From the NCBI GenBank assembly GCA_035578155.1, contig JAPWDM010000023.1, positions 3,075,829-3,139,828 on the forward strand: DNA of 64,000 nucleotides, written 5' to 3'. Both the position numbers and the translations under genes were made by a program. Origin of the DNA: Brachynemurus nebulosus (lineage: Eukaryota > Arthropoda > Insecta > Neuroptera > Myrmeleontidae). A model generated the notes under the pieces. The model did not search any database. It had not been told where the DNA came from and was given only the letters and a program-made list of their open reading frames with translations. This document shows, in pieces, positions 1 through 10,250 of this stretch (position 1 is its first letter; each line of letters opens with the position of its first letter).

Positions 1-540
1 ATCGCATGGCAATCGGTACAATTATTACTTGAATATTGATACGGGGCGAAACTTGGGAGTTCGATTTAATTAATTTTAAACTACTATATTTATTTCTTGC
101 ATAGATATTAAAATTAAAAAAAAAATTCAGACAGCTTTTAAAATATAATGAGCCGAAAGTATTTTATTTGCTTCTCCGAAATTTTCTTTTTCCTCCCTTT
201 TATTTCTTTTTTCTCTTAAAAAGAGCCGAGAATATTTTATTAATTCTTACTTATTTAATATAATTTTAGGATATATTTAAAGAGAGTGGGAAAGTCGTAG
301 AACGTCAATAAAGGATTTATTTTATATCGTACAATATGTGTTACTGAACAGGGCCGGTTCAACCAAAAGCGGATTCCAGTACAATATTAACCTGCTAGAC
401 CCTAAAACAAATTTGTTTTATTACGTTTACATTACATAAATTAGCACAGTCAGGGATAGGATAAACGACATGGGAACGGTTTTGCAATCCTTATGGGAAT
501 ACAGTTGTTCAACAAAGTTACCGGTACAATACAAAGTTTT
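1..540. other. AT-rich stretch, nothing recognised
   Basis: No coding potential, TIR or tandem array could be identified. A CAGGGCCGG string near 354 resembles the start of hAT-type termini seen elsewhere in the window, but no partner end or 8-bp duplication was found. Confidence 0.4.
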
Positions 541-640
541 CGACATACACGAAATTATTTTATACAAAATTTCAGTTGAAAATAAACTTTTTGAACAAAA
601 CAATAGAAACAAAAAGTTATAATTGCAATAAAAAACACAT
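541..640 (+). repeat. Outer inverted repeat, left copy
   Basis: The stretch from CGACATACAC to AGTTATAATTGCAATAAAA reappears in reverse complement at about 8,303-8,400, beside the right-hand 31-bp array. Identity is roughly 80 percent by eye. It suggests that the inverted arms around the 1.1-7.4 kb region extend further out, with about 500 bp of extra sequence on the left side and the 7,427-8,299 element inserted on the right side. Confidence 0.55.
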
Positions 641-1060
641 ATTCAAAAATATCATAAATAGCTATAGAAAGTATAGTTCGATCCAGATTGTATAAAAGAC
701 TTTTTTTATGCGGTTGGTCGGGACCACATAAAAAAAGTTTCATCGAAAAAACATCACTCAAAACGCTCAAAACTTAGAAATTTCCTTAGAAGTTGCTTCT
801 ATAAACAAGATAAAGCATTAATTTACACGTAGGAACATTTTATTTCCTTTTTATAATATTATGAAAATTTTAAAAAGTACATGTGTAAAAAAAATTAAAT
901 GATACAATAATTTATGTTCTTATGCAATGTATTGATTAAATGCTTAAAAGTCTTTAAGGGTATTTTTATCAAAGAAAGTTGTTATAGTAATTGTTTAAGT
1001 TTCTTATTGTCTCGTAATTTTGATTCACATTATGCATTTTAATGGCCATTTTTAAAAACC

Positions 1061-1135
1061 GCATAAAAAAATCGCATTAAAAAAATCGCACAAGAAAAAA
1101 CCGCACCAAAAAAAAAAACACCGCATAAAAAAGAG
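1061..1135. repeat. Short CCGCA(T/C)AAAAA-type repeats
   Basis: About five irregular copies of a 15-20 bp A-rich motif beginning CCGCAT/TCGCAT/CCGCAC. They lie just outside the left 31-bp array. The related string TTTTTATGCGG occurs at about 706 and 8,500. Likely a degraded simple repeat. Confidence 0.5.
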
Positions 1136-1145
1136 TTCAGCTGTA

Positions 1146-1540
1146 TTCATATATAATTTTTGTTTCATTTTCGTAATTTCTTTGATACAGAACTGCTGTG
1201 ATCTTACAACTTTGGAACAAAATCCCTGTGACTTTACTACTTTTGATCCAGAATCATCGTGGCTTTACTACTTTTGGTACAGAACTGCTGCGATCTCATA
1301 GGCAGATCCAGGGGGTGGCTGTGGGGGCTGCAACTCCCCACTTTGATCGACAATAGGTAACTCTTTTTAGTTAAACATACAATTCAGAACATACAATTCT
1401 CCGAAATTCCTCCTGGGATTAAAGGCAGCCCCCCTTTTTCAAATTGCTGGATCCGCCCATGTGCGATCTTACTACTTTTCTGTGACCTTTTGATACAGAA
1501 CTGCTATAACCTTACTACTTTTGGTATAGAACTGCTATGA
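1146..1540 (+). repeat. 31-bp minisatellite, left inverted arm
   Basis: Diverged tandem units of about 31 bp, each containing CAGAACTGCTGTGATC followed by TTACTACTTTTGGTA. Three consecutive units run from about 1,189 to 1,281, and more follow a hAT insertion (1,297-1,461). The same family lies in reverse orientation at 6,318-7,380. Flanking unique sequence (about 1,146-1,186 and 1,528-1,590) also matches in reverse complement on the other side (7,381-7,426 and 6,255-6,317). The arrays are therefore parts of long inverted arms, as in foldback-type elements. Confidence 0.75.
1297..1461. mobile_element. hAT-type MITE (165 bp) inside the 31-bp array
   Basis: TIRs are CATAGGCAGATCCAG on the left and CATGGGCGGATCCAG (reverse complement of the right end), flanked by a perfect 8-bp duplication TGCGATCT at 1,289-1,296 and 1,462-1,469. 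An 8-bp duplication is the hAT signature. Removing the element restores a 31-bp repeat unit. The interior is C/G-rich and non-coding. Confidence 0.85.
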
Positions 1541-1692
1541 AAAATTTGATGGGTAAGATTACTGAAAAACGAAATCGAAACGATTTTCGAAACGATCTTT
1601 CTGTAGGTACAATGTAAAAATAGTTTAATTGGTAAAGTTAATATAGTTTTCAGATAGTAACCAAGTTTTGGATACAATTCAAATTAATTATA

Positions 1693-2179
1693 CTGGGTGT
1701 CCTGGCCGGATGTATACATACGATTTACATGTTAATTTTTAACATTGGATTCCCATAAGGAAAAAGTTATGTCACAAGAGTGCTTTGGATAAACATATTC
1801 CTATTTTTGGTAATTTTCTTTTATAAAATAATTTTTTCCACCAAATTATCTACACCATTTCTTCAACAGAATATTTTTTTTGGTACTTTTATTATTTTAA
1901 TATTTATTTTCAAGAAAATAAAGAAATGCCTTTTTGAATTTACAGCAGATGACACAAATATTTATTGTGTAAAAATGTGAATTGCTTGAAAATTACGACA
2001 TTCATTTCTTTATTTTACTGCATTATTATTGTTAAAGCTATAGTAACAGTAGTTACAATATTAAATTAGTATTATTAGTTTGTTCAAAGCACTCTTATGA
2101 CATAACTTTTTCTTTATGGGAATCCAATGTTAAAAATTAACATGTAAATCGTATGTATACATCCAAATGGGACACCTGG
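1693..2179. mobile_element. TA-flanked MITE with about 95-bp TIRs
   Basis: The left end CTGGGTGTCCTGGCCGG, continuing through GGATGTATACATACGATTT to about 1,790, is matched in reverse complement from about 2,080 to 2,179. Only a few mismatches are seen over some 95 bp. TA dinucleotides flank both ends (1,691-1,692 and 2,180-2,181). The AT-rich central part holds a 66-codon open frame of low complexity that does not look like a real protein. Tc1/mariner-type by TSD; superfamily not proven. Confidence 0.85.
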
Positions 2180-2683
2180 TATACCTTCAAATAAATATTG
2201 CAGTACATATTTTGTAAAACTGTGATTCTGAAACACAAATTTTCATTAAGTAAATCAATACCGTCTTTCAAAGATCATATTTAAGTTTTGATTTTGCAAA
2301 ATCAGTTAGCGGTGCGAGGCCTCCGCCTTCGGACGACCCTGTTACCCAAAATTTTATAGTATAGATACGTATTTCATAATTGTATAAGTAAACTTTATAA
2401 AAAATAATTTTGTATATAGCAGCTTAAATACACTTAATCGAAACAAGAAGGCGATCGTGTCGAAAAAAGGCAAAAATACATCGAATTTTATTGTATTCTT
2501 ATTAAAAATATCTCGTTGGAATTTTCAGTGGATTTCTAATATTAAATTCCTCAATACTTGCTTATATAAATGTGTACCTACGTATATACATAAAATTATG
2601 GATGCATTTTAAATACAGGGTCTTTACAAAAGGATCAGGGTCAAGGACAAGACTATATTTCACTTTTGAATATAATACATTAA

Positions 2684-3520
2684 GGGGGACCACTAGTGTG
2701 ACATTTTGAAAAAATTGGAAAATTTTTTTTTGCATGTTTCGATAGTCTATAATACTTTTAAAAATAATATATGACAATTTCAAGTGCAGATGGCTGTAAC
2801 TCAAATAGTTTTTGAGTTACAGTCATCCGAAGAGCGGATTCTGATTTTCATTGTTAACTTTGACGTATTGAGAAATGTATGAAGGTTGATAGCTCGGGAG
2901 TTTTTGGACGTGGCTCCCAGTCACATGTTGTGGAGCCTGACAGCTAGACCCTGACACATTTAAACGATTCATCTAATTTTACTATGACCGTTATAGTGAG
3001 TATATCGTAAATAATTTTAGTAAAAATTCTCAGTGATTAAAACTAAAAGGTAAGGTAAAGAAAAACTACATTTTTCAAATTTGCTGCAGTTATAACTCGA
3101 AGACAAATCATCCGATCTATTTGATTCTTATTGCAGCTTCTTTTATATATGTTTCTTCGTGCCATGAACCTCCAGTTTTCCGATCGAATAAACAATGTAA
3201 TTTTTGTAGGCCAAAAATCATCAAATTATCGCACAAAATTTGAAACCATTTTTTAAAAACTTCCCCATTTTGTTAAATTTTAACTTCTTTTTTCGATTGA
3301 GGTTCATGGCACGGGCAATACCTTCCAGTTTAATAGGCTTTTTGGTTTTTTTGATTTCAGGCACTGTGAAGATCGCTATCACTGCAGTAGTGAGGGGACT
3401 TTTTATTTTGGAGCCTTGGGAGATCGCGAATAACTCACTGAATTTTCACTTTTTTGGTTAAAAAATTTTTTCATGAATTTATTATATATCAACGACAGGC
3501 ATTCACACTAGTGATCCCCG
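2684..3520. mobile_element. TTAA-flanked non-autonomous element
   Basis: The left end GGGGGACCACTAGTGTGA and the right end (reverse complement CGGGGATCACTAGTGTGA) form TIRs next to TTAA at 2,680-2,683 and 3,521-3,524. A TTAA target is used by piggyBac-like and Sola3-like transposons; the TIR does not decide which. The interior holds a secondary inverted repeat (about 3,159-3,200 against 3,293-3,320) around GTGCCATGAACCTC. The 73-codon frame at 3,240-3,461 is not recognisable as a protein. Confidence 0.75.
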
Positions 3521-3524
3521 TTAA

Positions 3525-4050
3525 GAATGGAAAAAATTGTGTACATAGTAAATTTTTGGAAATGATTTCTGATTTGAATATGGATTTGAAATGACATAAA
3601 GATAAGAATAGATTTTGTCTAGAAAGTATCCTGTTCAATGTTCGATTTTGACCATCTGTAAATTACGTCACGCAGTGTTCATAGTTTTTAACCCCTTCAT
3701 CCTTTATGGCAGAGTTTGTTACCTTCTTTGTGCCATCGCCTCTACAAGCACCTATGTATAATTTTTGGTTTTTGAGCTATCTTGCTTTTAGAAAGTATAA
3801 AGTAAAACTGGGAAAATGTTGTGGGTTAGTAATATATTGTGATTTAGAACACTATTTGTCCAACATATGAGGCATTACACCGCAGATAATTCAAAAATAA
3901 AATTTGCCCAAGTGTCATACAGTGTCAATTATTATAAACATCTTCAATTAAAAAATCACACAAAGACGCATTGAGATTTGCGATTACACCACAAATCCAA
4001 TTTTACGTAGTGGTCGGTGCAAATTTAAGGGGAAGTACGTAAAATCGGAA
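3525..4050. other. Unassigned AT-rich stretch
   Basis: No open frame or repeat boundary could be supported. It contains a TTACGTCACGCAGTGTTC string near 3,662 that looks repeat-derived, but no second copy was seen in the window. Confidence 0.35.
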
Positions 4051-4052
4051 GA

Positions 4053-5132
4053 TCAGGGGCGTCAGTAAACTTTTATTTCGGGAGTTGGTAAATATTATTT
4101 ATCAGAATTTATTTAAAACAATATTATCTTAAGAGACAATTTATACCTAAAATTCGGTTGTGTAGACAAAGGAAATCGAATGTTATACTAATGAATATGA
4201 GTGACGACTTTTAGAAAACTGTCGAAAAATCAACTTCACTATCGCATTCATCAGCGTAAAAGACGCCAAATAGCGGAAGCTGACAAATATTCTAGTCGTG
4301 AACTAGCAAAGATACCAAAAAACACACTTCACTGTTGAATTGGGCACTAAAAATTCTAGAATGTTCTATTCATCAACTAACAAAGATATCGAAAAATCGA
4401 TTGTACCATTTAATTGGTCATCAAATAAAAGACGGAATAGCACATTTTGGTAAATGTTCTAGAATATTCTATTCGTCAAATAGCAAAAATTGTTTGTCAG
4501 AATCGGACATTTGGTTTACATTAGTTTAATTTCGGTTGGACAATTAAGTGGTACAATAGATTTTCCAATAACTTTATTAGTTGACAAATAGAATATTCTA
4601 GAACATTTCTCAAAATGTGTTATTTGGACTTTCTTTTTGGTAGCCAATTCAATGGCGACGTCTGTTTTTGAATATCTTTGCTAGTTGACGAATAGAATAT
4701 TCCAGAACATTTGTCAAAATGTGTAATTTGATCTCTTTTTCAATGGACAATTAAATGTTACAATTGATTTTTCAATATCTTTGCTAGTTGACAAATAGAA
4801 CATTCTAGAATTTTTACCAAACTACACCGTTTAATCTCATTTTTAATGATCAATTCAACGGTGAAGTCTGTTTTTTAATATCTCTGCTAGTTGACGATTA
4901 GAATATTCTAGAATTTTACGTTACTCATTTTGCATTTACATTTTGCATATTACATATACAGAATATGTGCATATATATCTACAGTGAAATTTTAAATTTC
5001 TTAAAGGCTACGAGACCCTCAGACAATATTACCTACGGCCCTGACTCTGGCTTGGTACATAAATTTTCACGAACACAGACAAACATTAACATATCTGTGA
5101 GAGGAGAACCCCACTAAATCGCTGACGTCACT
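4053..5132. mobile_element. Possible element carrying the 104-bp inverted array
   Basis: The left boundary CAGGGGCGTCAG and the right boundary (reverse complement TAGTGACGTCAG) look like weak TIRs. TACGTAAAATCGGA occurs directly outside both ends (about 4,039 and 5,121). This suggests one mobile unit surrounding the inverted array, but no clean TSD is visible. A hAT-like end CCTACGGCCCTG lies internally near 5,033, so the interval may be composite. Confidence 0.35.
4208..4920. repeat. Inverted array of ~104-bp units with heat-shock-element motifs
   Basis: About three units run forward (4,208-4,530) and four run in reverse (4,560-4,920), meeting near 4,540. Each unit contains a CAACTAGCAAAGATAT-type segment beside TTCTAGAATATTC. 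Exact nGAAn-type trimers (TTCnnGAAnnTTC or GAAnnTTCnnGAA) occur at 4,354-4,366, 4,457-4,469, 4,591-4,603, 4,695-4,707, 4,798-4,810 and 4,901-4,913. Such trimers are the canonical heat shock factor site in metazoans. Whether they are bound here is inference. Confidence 0.8.
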
Positions 5133-5139
5133 ACGTAAA

Positions 5140-6250
5140 ATCGGAGTACGTACTATTGGATGGCCACTGTATACTGATATTTACAATATCACTTTATTCT
5201 CTATATTGTAATTAAAGTTTTTATTGTCTGTTTTTTTTTTTATATGGCTCCACTTTCGCACCTTAATTTGTTATTCCCTAAATGTATGTTCTTTGTCACG
5301 TGTATCATGCGTGCTCAATCAAATCCCGATTACAATCTTTAAATCCTGCAACTATTCCTATTCCTACAATTTTTTACATCCACTTACAAAAATATAAGTT
5401 GTATTTTTGTAAAATAAATTTGTAAAACTATCATGTAATGCAATTTTTGTAAGACTCTGTATATTGGACTGATATAAAATATGGATATAGACCAATATGT
5501 AAATGGGTTATACACAATCCATTCATCATTCGTTCTAATTTTTTTTTTTTTTTTTATTTTATCCGTTAGTCCAATTCGCGTATGAATGTGCCCATTTTTG
5601 GTACACACATCCACGGTCTAGTGTGGTATTTGTTTCGGAGAATAAATGAAATTTTCATCAAACAATTTCCGCTGAATTATTCCGCATAAACTATTTTTTA
5701 TATTATTTTGTTTTCAATATCAAAAATAGCCACATCGTATGTATATAAATTGTTCTCAATTTTCCCAATCATGTCATTTCCAAAAGTGAAAATAATATAG
5801 TAAAAACTTAACAGTATGTTATAGGAACTTATTTGTCAGGAAAATTGAAGTTGAAAATAAAAACAATTTATTTATTGAAATAAAGAAAAAAATTTACAAA
5901 AGAAAGAAAAACGATAAGTAGATTTATTTTTACGGAATTTTAATACATTTACTTCAACTTCAAGAATAAAAAGGGGCAGGGGGCAATATAATAAAAAGTA
6001 AGAAAGAGTAACAAGGCACAGTAAGAAAAAGTAAGAAATTTGAACATTAATTTGCAGTAAAGTTTGCAATTGACCGTTTCAAATCATATTACTTAGTTTT
6101 TTTATACGTGTATGTATTGCAATTTTTTTAGTATTATAAAAACGAAATAATATATCTAAAAATGTTTCCATGTACAAATTATTCCTTTATCTTGTTTAGA
6201 AAGGCAATTTTTTGGGGGAAAATTGTGAGGTTTTTGGGTATTTTTTTTAT
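5140..6250. other. AT-rich stretch, no gene seen
   Basis: No recognisable element or gene. It includes a T run at about 5,539-5,555 and an A/G-rich segment at 5,870-6,060. The short open frames here are low-complexity translations. Confidence 0.4.
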
Positions 6251-6371
6251 GAGCAAAGAGAATCAAAATCGATTTACCTCTTCAGTAATTTTATTCATCA
6301 AATTTCTGTATTAAAACTGGTAAGATCACAGCAGTTCTATACCAAAAGTAGCAAGATTACAGCGGTTCTAT

Positions 6372-6650
6372 CAGGGCCGTAACTAGGCTGGGGCAGCCGA
6401 AGCATTGCCCCGGAGCCCCCAAGAGAATACAAGAATTATTTCTTGGCAAATTTTAAGGGTGGCATTTCTGTACAATTAGGGCAGCAAAGGGCTGACAAGC
6501 AAAAAAAAAGGTCGCCGCTTCTTTTTGTCGGGGGGGGGGGGGGGGGGGGGGGCAGAATTTTAAGGGCGGCAAAAGAGGAATTTTTTTGAGGCGTAGGGAC
6601 CCCCAATGTACTTTCTGTCCCTGGGCCCCCAAGACCTAGTTACGGCCCTG
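6372..6650. mobile_element. hAT-type MITE (279 bp) with G23 run
   Basis: TIRs are CAGGGCCGTAACTAGG and its exact complement at the right end (CCTAGTTACGGCCCTG). The 8-bp duplication is GGTTCTAT at 6,364-6,371 and GGTTCTGT at 6,651-6,658 (one mismatch). The element sits inside a 31-bp unit of the right array. The interior is G-rich, with 23 consecutive G at 6,530-6,552. Non-coding. Confidence 0.9.
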
Positions 6651-6736
6651 GGTTCTGTATCAAAAGTAGTAAGATTACAGCGATTATATACCAAGAGTAG
6701 TAAAGGTCACAGTAGTTTTGTACCAAAAATAGTATT

Positions 6737-7201
6737 TGTCTATGAGACGATGATCTCTAATAGCAGGACGAAGGGAAGAGGAGAAGCAATTGACCTAGAG
6801 ATGGGCATTTAAAAACTTAAATCTGTTACAAAAATACTCTCGATTATTGCAAATTTGTTCAATAGAATTTGTCTTGTTAATAACAGAAAATACTAAAAAC
6901 GTTATTTTATGTAATAAAAATCATAAGAATTTCTAATAAAAAGTATGAAAAATTTAAAACAAAAAAAAAATGTATATACAAATATATATTGTATCTAATA
7001 CTATAAATAAATATCGATTTTAATTAATTACCCATGCCGTTAAAACTCGCCAATATTCCTGAATCACGAAGACACTCGAATGTTAAACACTTGACTGACA
7101 CGAACTGTTATGCTAGAAAGAGATAGACGGAATATTATGCTAAAAAGAGATAGATCACAATGTAGACAACGACGGCGTCAGAGAACATCGTCTCGTAGAC
7201 A
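6737..7201. mobile_element. TIR element within the 31-bp array
   Basis: The left end TGTCTATGAGACGATG and the right end (reverse complement TGTCTACGAGACGATG) bracket an interval that splits the array. The inner part contains two related copies of TTATGCTAGAAAGAGATAGA (about 7,109 and 7,136). No clear TSD is visible, so the superfamily is open. Confidence 0.55.
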
Positions 7202-7426
7202 TTCAATAGTAATGTCACAATGATTTAGTACCAACGTAGTAGAGTCACAGAAATTCTGTATTTAAAGTAGTAAACTCACAACGATTATGATTCAAATTAG
7301 TAAGGTTACAGCGGTTTTGAACCAAGGTAGTAAGGTCACAGCAGTTCTGTACCAAAAATAGAAGGATACAGCAGTTCTATATTTAAAAAAAATTACAAAA
7401 ACTAAATAAAAAATTACTTATGAATA

Positions 7427-8299
7427 CCGTAAAACCGTCTAGACCCGGACACTTTTTTACATTTTTTGGTATAGTTTTATGTTTATACATGTTTCCTTCA
7501 TAGATATCACCAATAAAAGTATTACCATTAGAAAGAGCGTATATTATTTGTTATATCCCTGACCCATTTGTTTCATTATAAGTAAACATAAAAAAAAAAA
7601 ATAATAATTAGTAAGTGTCCGGGTCTACACCCCAAATCCGTCTTGACCCGGACACTTACTTAAATAATGTAATAACATGCAAACTAATCTCTCCCGTCGG
7701 GTTTAGGACAGTGTTTTATATCGTTTGATGTCTTTGAACCTGTCAAAGACTTCAAAATATTTTGTGGGAAGGGAGAGGCGGCAATGCATAGTATGCCTCT
7801 CTATAAAGTAAACATATGATATGACACAAGAAGGAGGCATAAACCGCATAATTCTGGGGGGAATATTAACGTATGGACAGTGGGAGTTACAACTGGTGCG
7901 AATCGCGGCCATAGATATACATATATAGCATGTATTTTTTTTATATATATACATCGAATATAACTTCAAACATCATTAAATGATGCGCGATAAAATTCTG
8001 AACACATACATGTCAAAACTAAAACAATATAACAATTATGACGAAAATTACACGTCTAAGTTAGACACACATTTTATTTCTTTGAAAAACTGTAGGATAG
8101 TAATCCTGTAAAATGAGATAGTAAATGTTGAAATCCGTAGTTTTTATTGGTACAGCTGTTTAGAGGATGTTTTTCTCTCTCTAATGACGTCAAGAACAAA
8201 TGTTTATTGTTGCAGGTTAATGTAGAAATTATTTAATTTGAAGATTGGTGCAAAGTGTCCGGGTCTAGACCCCCTGTCCGGGTCTAGACGGTTTTACTG
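7427..8299 (+). mobile_element. TA-flanked element, copy 1 (873 bp)
   Basis: The left TIR CCGTAAAACCGTCTAGACCC, continuing GGACAC, is matched at the right end (reverse complement CAGTAAAACCGTCTAGACCC). TA flanks are at 7,425-7,426 and 8,300-8,301. The internal motif GTGTCCGGGTCTA recurs in both orientations near 7,613-7,660 and 8,253-8,290, so subterminal repeats accompany the TIR. An inverted copy lies at 30,038-30,918. The 88-codon minus-strand frame (7,703-7,969) is not conserved between the copies, so it is not evidence of a gene. Confidence 0.85.
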
Positions 8300-8302
8300 T
8301 AG

Positions 8303-8400
8303 GCGTTTTTTTTTATTGCAATTATAACTTTCTGTTTTGATTGTTTCGTTTCAAGAGTTTATTTTTAATTGAAATTTTGTATATGTCGAAAACATATTAT
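8303..8400 (-). repeat. Outer inverted repeat, right copy
   Basis: Reverse complement of the 541-640 segment (ATTGCAATTATAACTTTCTG on this strand). It sits just outside the TA-flanked element that has split the right arm. Confidence 0.55.
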
Positions 8401-8519
8401 GACGGTAGATTACGACCACAGGCTTTTTCTCAATCTGTAACAAATTAGACTTTTTATAGCAATTTATGAAATTTTTAAATATTTGTCTTTGTGTGTTTTT
8501 TTTATGCGGCCCTTATTCA

Positions 8520-9540
8520 TCACAAAAAAAAATGATATGCTGTATATATTCAAAATGATAAATATTATGAAAACACAAATATAGGTAAATGTTATTTTGT
8601 GGACAAACATTAACAAAAAATTCTAGTCTGCACTGCTTAGAACCCTCTTAATCTATGTATTCTGGTATGGGCTGAAAGGAACTGCTGAAAAGAATTGAAC
8701 AAAATGGGAATAATTGGACAAAATTCCAGCGGAGCCTAAAATTATAGACTACGAATCGTATTTCAATACTAAAATTTGAAATTTTTGGGAATATACTGTC
8801 CGTTATCGAAGACGTGATGCAATTTACCAGGAAATTTATACGCACGAATATAAAAAGAAATAAATAAAAATACATTAAAAAAATGTTAATATAAAACAAC
8901 AACAAATCCAACAACAGAAACTTTTTATAAACATTTTTAAAAGTACGGTATACAACTTCAAAAGGAATGTTTATCACTCCTATCTTATCATTACAAAGCA
9001 TTCCTCTAATAAAAGTGAAAAAAAGTTTAAAACACAAACATTTTTATTACAATATTAAAAAAAGTTTTTTTTTTTATTTGTTTATAAAAAAATCTTCTTT
9101 ATCGACGTAACTAAACTTCTTCCTTAAGTCTTCCTTTATTTATTTATGTATTTATTTACTTATTTATTTTCTTGTACTATTTGATTAATTATTCTGCTTT
9201 TAAATAGATACTAAATTGTTAATATGGTTTTAAAAATAAAAATAATTTAAAAAAGATAGTAACATTGATTTTATTTCGTACCTGGCGTACAGCAGAGGCT
9301 GTAGAAAGCAAATAAAATTTAATTATTGTCATTCAATTAACAAATGCTATTAATTATCTTTCAATGAAATACAAACACCCATAAAACAGAGCTATACAAC
9401 TTGTACAATATAATTCCAATTCTGATTGTTCACGGGAAGAAAAATTTCACAGTATTATCTAAAGTTTTTCATAGCTGTTTGGATAAAATATAGCACATTT
9501 AAGAATATTTTTTACGGTTTATAATAAAAATTTATAAGTG
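8520..9540. other. AT-rich stretch with (TTTA)n
   Basis: A 129-codon minus-strand frame (8,648-9,037) is Phe/Ile/Leu-rich, matches nothing recognised and is probably a by-product of AT richness. A degenerate TTTA microsatellite runs from about 9,137 to 9,174. Confidence 0.4.
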
Positions 9541-9544
9541 TGTT

Positions 9545-10090
9545 TGGCAATGTCACTTGAACTCTAAAGCCACCTTAAAGCTTAATATTTCAATAAAATT
9601 TGAGAAAAATATCACTACTTCTAAACCGAAATTTCTAGCAAGAGTATCTATAGTCTTATTTTTAATTTATTTAGGTACTTTAGGAATCCGGATCTGTAAC
9701 AGAAATTTGTTGTCAGGTCCCTAGGACCCGAAAATAATATTCCATCTCAAACAAAACATCCTATTTTTTACAAAATCTGGTGAAAATTTTGAAAATTCCA
9801 GTCCCATTCGATTCCCAGAACCAGATATTTTGGGTTTTTAGCGTCAGAAAAGTTTTTTTTCTTTTTAACAAAATTTACCAAAATTCAAACTTTTTGCATC
9901 ATCGGAAAGAGTGGAAGGAATAAATAAAATGGCTAAGTAAACTGTTGGTTTTCGAGAATTTTTTATTTCAAGAGCTTTTGGAAGTTTTTATTACACCGTT
10001 TTTTTATCACAAGAAGTTAGCGCCAAAAGCTGAAAAATTGTGATGTTTTTCATATGGCTAGATTGCTCCTTTGAGATCAGTATTTGCTCC
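9545..10090 (+). repeat. Diverged interspersed repeat, copy 1
   Basis: GCAGAAATTTGTT-like sequence followed by GGTCCCTAG and CCGAAAATAATATTC (about 9,700-9,755) is shared with 24,130-24,185. A tail-like segment of the same family (TTCGCTACGTTACGC then GATGCTGTGACAG) is at about 12,820-12,880. Too degraded to classify. Confidence 0.5.
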
Positions 10091-10250
10091 ACCAGAAATT
10101 CAGTCATCAGTCATCAAAATCTCATAAAATCTTGCAAAATTTTGCTTTTTTATACAATTTCTTTATGTCAATAAATTACTCCCAATTTGTTCAATTTAAT
10201 TTAAAACTAAACACTAAATTAACAATTATTATTTTGTTTATTTCTAACAA

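Larger units (their letters stand above)
6255..7380 (-). repeat. 31-bp minisatellite, right inverted arm
   Basis: Reverse-oriented copies of the 31-bp family (units such as AGATCACAGCAGTTCTATAC) occur at 6,318-6,371, 6,651-6,736 and 7,215-7,380. They are interrupted by a hAT MITE (6,372-6,650) and another TIR element (6,737-7,201). Sequence inside (6,255-6,317) and outside (7,381-7,426) the array matches the left arm in reverse complement, so array and flanks form one inverted arm. Confidence 0.75.

Noticed and set aside
1187..1540. CRISPR-like array (31-bp repeats)
   Set aside because: Units are contiguous and diverged with no spacers, in a eukaryotic transposon-rich context; it is a minisatellite arm.
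2308..2350. Small GC-rich patch (GCGAGGCCTCCGCCTTCGG)
   Set aside because: Looks like a transposon fragment, but no partner, end or second copy was found in the window.
7703..7969. Coding potential in the CCGTAAAACC element
   Set aside because: The corresponding region in the inverted copy (30,347-30,592) does not preserve the frame.
8648..9037. 129-codon minus-strand open frame
   Set aside because: Phe/Ile/Leu-rich, no motif, no neighbour or signal; expected by chance in AT-rich DNA.
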